Position numbers and translations under genes: made by a program. From the NCBI GenBank assembly GCA_037176725.1, contig JAZBRS010000026.1:102345501-102409500 (forward strand): 64,000 nt of DNA. The letters run 5' to 3'. Source of the stretch: Posidonia oceanica. Taxonomy: Eukaryota; Streptophyta; Magnoliopsida; Alismatales; Posidoniaceae. A model generated the notes under the pieces. That model was not told the origin of the DNA. It made no database searches and worked only from the letters and a program-made list of their open reading frames with translations. Below are positions 58,401-64,000 of the stretch, one piece after another; positions within the stretch are counted from its first letter, which is position 1; every line of letters starts with the position of its first letter.

Positions 58401-59892
58401 AGACTGAAGATTTTTACTATATTCTCTAAACCCAGAATGATCCATAATTGAGAAAGGATACTCATGAAGAATGATCATATGAGCAAGATCCCTCCTACTT
58501 CTTTTTTAGTCAAATTTGAAAGCCTTTATATCCATTGACCTATCCATTTTCTTATCCACCATGCTTAACAACATTTGACTAATGCTTTCCTTTTTAGTGG
58601 CAAAAACATGTAGATGTTTAAGTGTCAAATGTTTCTTTAAATGACTAGTCCCAGCACTTGCTTTTCCAGCTAAATTCTTCTTGCAATAATTACATTTAGC
58701 TAAGCCTTCATCACTAATATAGGTGAAGTGATTCCAAACATCTGAGGTATGTTTTCTTTTTTTTTTCCAGAATTTTCAGAGGATGATTCTTCTATTACAA
58801 TAGGAGAAATATTTGATTGAGTATTTACATCATCAACATTGACTTCAGACATTGTCTACATAAGAAAAAAAATGACATTCAAATTCAATTTAACAGTGCA
58901 ATACTTTATTTTACTAAATGTCTGATCAGAGGAAAATTTATTGAATCATAAACATAATAAAACTTTTAGATCTGAATACAAATGTATATCAAATGAGCAA
59001 AATTATACATCTGAATAAAAACTAATAAGCAGCATTGGCAATACAAATTTTTAGACCTGAATACAAATACATATCAAATGCATATCATACAAATAATAAA
59101 ACTAATAAGCAGCATTGGCATAATAATAATACAAACTTTTAGATTTGAATACAAATGCATATCAAATGAGCAAAATAATATATCTGGATACAAACTAATA
59201 AGTAGCATTAGCATAATAATTTAGCAATAATAAAACTTTACTGAATGAGGAAAATCATACATTTGAATACAAGGAACCAGGAGAGGCGGCTGTAGGGTTT
59301 TTTTTGGCATACCCTTGGATTTTTTTTTGTGTGGAGAGAGCCAGTCGATGTTCACCGGAATCATCGCCTACAAGGAGAAGCCACTGAATCGCTGATAAAA
59401 AACTGAAGGGGAGCGCTGGAGGGGGAGGCAGAGGACTGGAGGAGGGAGGGTCGGAGAGGGGAGGAGGACGCGATGGAGGGGGAGGCGGAGGACGGGAGGA
59501 GGGAAAGTTGGAGAAGGTCGAGAGGACGAGGGTGGAGTTGGAGAGGGCGGAGGACGAGGTGGAGAGGGTCGGCCTCGGGAGGACGAGGGTCAAGACTCAA
59601 GAGAGGCGGCTGTAGGTTTTGGAGTCCAAAGAATGTGAGGTGTAGCGTGTAGGGTTTTGACTTTTGAGTGAAAAAAGAAATAGTAAGATTACAATGTGTG
59701 GTTTTGAATTTGTATAAGGTTTTGAAAGTAAATATATTATATATATCGAGTCTACGGATTTGGGTATTTTTAAACTCAGACTCGATCCAATAAATATACA
59801 AGTCTAATAGGTCCAGATCCTCAGATCATAGGTCTCATTTTCAAGACTCAGATCCACAGATCCTGATCCAGATCGACCCATTGGCAGACCTA
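55478..59892 (-). mobile_element. hAT DNA transposon, structurally complete, degenerate transposase
   Basis: The ends read TAGGTCTGGCAACGG on the left and inward TAGGTCTGCCAATGG on the right. A perfect 8-bp target duplication CTTTCCAA (55470-55477 and 59893-59900) is diagnostic of hAT. Both subterminal zones are filled with AGATCCAGATCC/GGTCTAGATC motifs, typical transposase-binding clusters. The transposase lies between them on the minus strand and is broken by stops, so the element is not autonomous now. Confidence 0.95.
56859..58852 (-). pseudogene. hAT transposase (ricesleeper-like), multiple stops
   Basis: The minus strand starts at 58852 (MSEVNVDDVNTQ). After a frameshift in an A-run near 58765 it shows a BED zinc finger (VWNHFT, then CNYCKKNLAGKASAGTSHLKKHL), with conserved Cys and His spacing. 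The central part includes CRVSLTSY, LDNCYTNDAMVRDL, TAFRRL-like EAFHRLTEVD and MAIFSKYW. The C-terminal hAT dimerisation domain is well preserved (FPTLSLIIRDLLAIPVSTVA, then SEATFSTSGRVLDQ). In-frame stops interrupt the region near 58510, 57810, 57415, 57225 and 57160. Family knowledge: such enzymes cut and paste the element; some relatives were domesticated, but this copy is broken. Confidence 0.9.
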
Positions 59893-59980
59893 CTTTCCAA
59901 CAAAATGAACTTCTGATCTACTCATCCACACCAAACTACACAGGACAACTTTTCTCCTAACCTCCCTTCATTCACAAACC

Positions 59981-60130
59981 ATGTCTTCTTTCCTTCCTCA
60001 CCTCCTCCACTCCATTCTCTCCTTCTTCGTCACCACCATACCGTCTCCCTTCTTCTTCTTATTCTTCTTCTTCTCCTTTATCATCATCGTCGTCATCATC
60101 TTCCATACAAGGCCAATGGTTCAACTTTGA
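59981..60130 (+). CDS. Possible upstream ORF for a 49-residue hydrophobic peptide
   Basis: ATG at 59981 opens 49 codons ending TGA at 60128-60130, 43 bp before the kinase start codon and in a different frame. The peptide is almost entirely hydrophobic (SILSFFVTTIPSPFFFLF, then IIIVVIIF), so it could span a membrane once. If transcribed with the kinase it would be a uORF likely to lower its translation. Its origin may be simply the CTT-rich leader; no conservation evidence is available here. Confidence 0.3.
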   Translation: MSSFLPHLLHSILSFFVTTIPSPFFFLFFFFSFIIIVVIIFHTRPMVQL

Positions 60131-60173
60131 TACCAACAATCCAACACTAGCACTCCAGTTCTGATACCACCAG

Positions 60174-62219
60174 ATGCCATCGAGGCCACTCCAACCACCA
60201 CCCCAACCACCACCACCACCACCTCCTGCCACCTCTCACCACCACCACCTCACCCCAAGCCTCCTCCTCGCCCTGACAATCTCCCTCACCACCATCTTCC
60301 TCCTCCTCTCCCTACTCCTCCTCCTTTACCTCTACTTCACCCTCCTCCATCGCTCCTCCCCCACACTCCCCTTCTCCACCTCCCCACCGCTCACCCCAAC
60401 CCCCACTCCCCTCCCTATCCGCCGCTTCTCCCCCCGCCTCCTCCGCCGCGCCACCCGCAACTTCCACCCCTCCACCTCTCTCGGCCGTGGCGCATCCGCT
60501 TCCGTCTTCCACGCCGTCCTCCCGGACGGAAAGTCCGTCGCCGTCAAGCTCCTCCACTCCACCTCCCCCTCCGAATTCCACCACGAACTCCGCCTGTTCT
60601 CCTCCGGCATCGTCCCATCCCCCTCCCCGTTCATCGTCCCCATCCTAGGCTACTCCGTCGACAAGAAGAAGAACCGGAGGATTCTCGTGTACGAGCACTT
60701 GAGCAACGGGAGCTTGCAGGAAGCGCTCTTCTCCCCACCGGAGTCGGAGAAGAAAAGTGTTCTGGATTGGGACCAGAGGATTAACATCATTCTTGACGTC
60801 GCCCAGGGAATCGCGTTCCTCCACCAAGAATGCGTTCCGCCTGTGGTCCACGGTGACGTCAAGCCCAGCAACGTGCTCTTGGGCCCCGACTTCCGAGCGA
60901 AGATCTCCGATTTCGGCCTGTCGAAGATCAAGAATTACGAAGAAAGTTATGGAGCAGAGAATGATCTGTTTAGTACGCCGGTGGGCGATGCGAATGGTGG
61001 CGGTGGGCGTTCGAGAGCGAAGGAGAGCAATTTAGACGACGAGCTTTTCAGCATTGATCATAGCAGGGAGTTGGGTGGTGACAACAACGATGATGTATCC
61101 TTCTCAGGTCCCGTTTCGTCCCCGACGGCAGAGGACGAGTACGGGAGTGTGAACCAAGCCGGGAACGACGGTTGGTGGTGGAGGCAGGATGGCAGTGGGG
61201 AGTTGTATAGTAGAGATTATGTCAGTGAGTGGATTGGGAGCCAGATTTGCTCCGTCACCACCATCAGTAATCCAGACTTTGACCACGAGGACCATGGAAA
61301 CGAAAGGAAAACCTCCCCACTACGGAATTTATCCACCGGAGGAATCGAGCAGCAATACGAGTGCAAGTACAACAACGATAACCAATTCGGCGAACGTCTG
61401 GAACAAGACGCTTTTGCTGATGGACTTTGCGATAGGAAGCACAAGAAGATGAGGGAATGGTGGAAAGAGGAGCAATTTGCAGAGACCAATGTGAAGAAGA
61501 AGAAGAAGAAGAAGAACAAGAAGGAGGAGGAGAAGGAGAAAGAGATGGAGATGAGTAAACGCAAACATAGCAAGAAATTTCAATGCTTCTTCGGAGCAAG
61601 CAAAACCCAAGATGAGGAAGACACCGTTAGTGCTGAAAACTTGGAGGTAGTAGACGCAGACTTCAGTTTCAGAAAGGGATGGTCGAAAAAGAAGCGAACT
61701 TGCTCGGCCGGCTCCGACATGTACAGCGGAGAATTGTTCAGCAGGGAGCTGAGCAGCACAACCAGCATGCGCGGCACGGTCTGCTACGTCGCGCCGGAGT
61801 CCGGCAATTTGGGCATCGGCCATCTGATGGAGAAGACTGACATTTACAGTTTTGGAGTTCTAATATTGGTGATTGTCTCAGGGAGGAGGCCACTCCATGT
61901 TTTGTCATCGCCCATGAAGCTGGAGAAGGCCAATTTGATCAGCTGGTGCAGGCAATTGGCTCAGGCAGGGAGTGTTCTGGACCTTGTGGATGAGAGGTTG
62001 AAGGGGGAGTTCAACAAGGAGCAGGCCAGTCTGTGCATCAATCTGGCGTTGTTGTGCTTGCAGAGATTGCCGGAGTTGAGGCCGGAGATCGGCGAGATTG
62101 TTAGGATTCTGAAGGGGGAGATGGAATTGCCGGGGACTCCGGTCGAGTTCTCGCCTTCGCCTCCTGCGAAGAGCGGCGGTGGCCGGGCCCGGAGGAAACG
62201 CAAATCAGAGGTTGAGTGA
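60174..62219 (+). CDS. Receptor-like Ser/Thr kinase, At4g25390/At2g45590 type
   Basis: Single exon, 681 residues. Residues 1-27 are Pro/His-rich, 28-57 form one membrane helix, and no extracellular receptor domain exists. The kinase domain starts near 84 (RRFSPRLLRRATRNF). Seen: glycine loop LGRGASASV (103-111), ATP-lysine AVKLL (K125), catalytic loop VVHGDVKPSNVLL (HGD in place of HRD, so non-RD), SDFGLS (246-248 is DFG), RGTVCYVAPE (533-541) and KTDIYSFGVLILVIVSGRRP. Between DFG and APE lies an acidic and Lys-rich insert of about 280 residues with a KKKKKKKNKKEEE run. MPSRP start and insert recall the At4g25390 group. Family knowledge: orphan membrane kinases of little known function. The coding sequence is very GC-rich at the 5' end. 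It lies just right of the hAT element. Confidence 0.93.
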   Translation: MPSRPLQPPPQPPPPPPPATSHHHHLTPSLLLALTISLTTIFLLLSLLLLLYLYFTLLHRSSPTLPFSTSPPLTPTPTPLPIRRFSPRLLRRATRNFHPSTSLGRGASASVFHAVLPDGKSVAVKLLHSTSPSEFHHELRLFSSGIVPSPSPFIVPILGYSVDKKKNRRILVYEHLSNGSLQEALFSPPESEKKSVLDWDQRINIILDVAQGIAFLHQECVPPVVHGDVKPSNVLLGPDFRAKISDFGLSKIKNYEESYGAENDLFSTPVGDANGGGGRSRAKESNLDDELFSIDHSRELGGDNNDDVSFSGPVSSPTAEDEYGSVNQAGNDGWWWRQDGSGELYSRDYVSEWIGSQICSVTTISNPDFDHEDHGNERKTSPLRNLSTGGIEQQYECKYNNDNQFGERLEQDAFADGLCDRKHKKMREWWKEEQFAETNVKKKKKKKNKKEEEKEKEMEMSKRKHSKKFQCFFGASKTQDEEDTVSAENLEVVDADFSFRKGWSKKKRTCSAGSDMYSGELFSRELSSTTSMRGTVCYVAPESGNLGIGHLMEKTDIYSFGVLILVIVSGRRPLHVLSSPMKLEKANLISWCRQLAQAGSVLDLVDERLKGEFNKEQASLCINLALLCLQRLPELRPEIGEIVRILKGEMELPGTPVEFSPSPPAKSGGGRARRKRKSEVE

Positions 62220-63390
62220 ACGATGAACTCTTTGCCCTTATCAGCTGTTTTAGTGTGTGCATTGAGTGTATATCTCTCTCTCTGCTCTTTGAGCTTTCCA
62301 CTAGCTCGTGGACAACAAAGCTGCCTTTAGATTGCATTTGATCTTCTCAATTTTGTCAAATTCAATCCAGAACATTAAACATGTATTCGTCGGTAGCAGA
62401 ATAGAGCCTACTGTGTCTGGCTTGTTTAGGACCTACTTCCTTTAAATTGTAGGATTCTATCTGGTGTTCGATATGATTCATATTATGGAGTCAAGCACCC
62501 AACCAACAATGATCTTGGCCTAGGATCCTCCTGCGCCGTGAAATAATAGTTGCTTGACATTGGAATTGTATATGACCCAGGTGGCCATCAGAATCCAGAC
62601 AGGAATCAATGATAGCACAGAATCCACTTTTCAGCTTTTTTCATAAAAATTAAAGATGCAAAGAAAGAAAGAATCACAGTGACAGCTCCACACCTTTATT
62701 CCATCATCCAAATAGCAACTGCCCACTACAGTGACAAGATTTCATTAAACACAACCAGTATAGTTACATCTATAGTTGCAAAAACAAAACAAGCGGTGCA
62801 AAAATCCTTAAAAGGTTGACTGGATCTTTTGGATCAGTAAACTGTTATCTATTTTGTTAGGACTTCAAAGTTGACATAGAATCTAGAAGAAGTGAAAAGA
62901 AAGATACTTCGTAGTTCATCCAGAAATTTGAGTTGGATTTTATGAGACGAACACATGTAGAGGACGTTCTCTGTAAAATTAGGTAACAATGGTAGACAAT
63001 TGTAGATAATAATGTCATTGGAGAAGCACGTTGAAGTCTCCTATTAAAAGCTTATTACTCTTTGAGAGGGTCACTTCTATCTTAAGACCAATTAGGTCTC
63101 GTATTTTAAGCTACGAGTGATCCTAAATCCTCCATTTGGTCTCCCTGCCAGTCCATTAATGGAAACGAAAAAACTGTAAGTATAATGTTCACATTAAAAA
63201 ATCTAGCTGAGAAGTTAAAATCAGAATAGATGCTTGTCAAATCTTCAACTTCATTATCACCAAATGGAATCAAAATCAAATACTAAACATGTTTGTGTTT
63301 TCTAGCAGAATTAGTCCTTATAAATAACTCTGGCATTACTAACAATCATCTTTATTTATTTATACTCATATGATTATTAGATTGTAAAAC
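62220..63390. other. 3' flank of the kinase gene and intergenic region
   Basis: The start is probably the kinase 3' UTR, with a CT run at 62273-62283. Around 62690-62800 the minus strand could be the 3' UTR of the dynamin-like gene. Nothing else recognised. Confidence 0.35.
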
Positions 63391-63398
63391 AGTTATAT

Positions 63399-63763
63399 CT
63401 AAAAGAAATGCCAAATCACATGTAGAATTGTGGATTTGTAATCAGTCTTCGTGATTAAGTGCAACTCCATTGGTGGAAGATCAACCGAAAAATTCATGAG
63501 TTTTCTTGGTTTTTCTGACGTTGTCTGTTTTTCATTGTCTTCAGGATCTTGCACATACAAAAGACATAACACAAGTAAAATCTGAAAACCACCATACAAA
63601 ATCTGTATTACTTATGTAGCATAGTTACATCATGGATCTTAAGTCTTGCCTCAGTAGCAGTAGTTGTTGCTGCTTGCCATTGAGATTTCATCTGTTGGAA
63701 TGTAAGTCTCACCACTTTGCTTCCACCAATGAACTTTGGATGTGAAGTATTTATATAGTCTAT
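63399..63763 (-). pseudogene. Dynamin-related protein (DRP3-like) exon(s), gene or pseudogene fragment
   Basis: The minus strand from 63763 reads IDYINTSHPKFIGGSKVVRL then TFQQMKSQ, very close to the DYINTSHPNFIGGSKAVE stretch that precedes the variable region of DRP3 dynamins. An acceptor TTTTGTAG precedes it and a donor GTAACT follows at 63628. A second frame at 63599-63399, after GGTTTTCAG, reads QDPEDNEKQTTSEKPRK, similar in character to the DRP3 linker. Family knowledge: DRP3 GTPases divide mitochondria and peroxisomes. Neither the GTPase domain nor the GED is inside the window. The downstream exons expected below 63399 were not found, so this may be a truncated copy. Confidence 0.5.
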
Positions 63764-64000
63764 CTACAAAACAATACAACACATTGTCCTCCTATTAATA
63801 TACCAAACAACATAGTATATCATCCTTCAATTACTATCCATACTTTTGTTGCAATAGAACTGCCAATAAAGCTACTGATTGAAGAATATGTTGTACAAAA
63901 AAGAAAAACAACATTGTGCACTCCAACAAACAAAAGAAGAAACATTTACCCACCATAGTTGGCTACTATAGATACTTTGATTTTATAGTCCTTTGTCGGC

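Noticed and set aside
61217..61823. Long minus-strand open frames antisense to the kinase gene
   Set aside because: These mirror the coding frame of the kinase and consist largely of Phe/Leu/Ser runs complementary to its Lys/Glu repeats.

Overview
The window is nuclear DNA of a flowering plant. Evidence: spliced genes of plant families (HOOKLESS1-like acetyltransferase, NPH3-type BTB protein, EMP70/TM9SF protein, At4g25390-type receptor-like kinase) in a sea of plant transposons. The very GC-rich third codon positions of the HOOKLESS1-like and kinase exons suggest a monocot or an early-diverging angiosperm lineage, but I cannot name the species. I see no rRNA, tRNA, CRISPR or prokaryotic features.

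Layout. 1-9200: a non-autonomous hAT element (1612-2297), a decayed copia retrotransposon with both LTRs (2410-7734, minus strand), a small tandem duplication, and a run of TAA-flanked MITE-like elements (8509-9178). 11.7-13.6 kb: HLS1-like gene, plus strand, 4 exons. 15.4-19.5 kb: NPH3/BTB gene, minus strand, 4 exons, with one GC-AG intron. 20.4-26.3 kb: a second decayed copia element whose integrase is split by a 1178-bp TIR element carrying pieces of an ER-type Ca2+-ATPase gene and a PPR gene. 27.0-28.4 kb: 5'-truncated LINE. 31.3-37.2 kb: near-full-length, degenerate LINE. 37.7-53.4 kb: TM9SF/EMP70 gene, plus strand, 7 exons, with a 13.2-kb first intron filled by a gag-only copia element, a 4.0-kb solo LTR, a 1.15-kb miniature LTR element and a 1488-bp tandem duplication that copies half of exon 2. 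55.5-59.9 kb: degenerate but structurally complete hAT transposon with an 8-bp target duplication. 60.2-62.2 kb: intronless receptor-like kinase with a possible uORF. The right edge holds an exon of a dynamin-related (DRP3-like) gene or pseudogene on the minus strand.

The host genes act independently (hormone and light responses, endomembrane trafficking, signalling). They do not form a cluster or pathway. The transposon history is the distinctive content: several insertions can be delimited to the base by their target-site duplications, and their order can be read. Exon boundaries were placed by hand from splice consensus, frame continuity and family resemblance. No alignment or transcript data were used.
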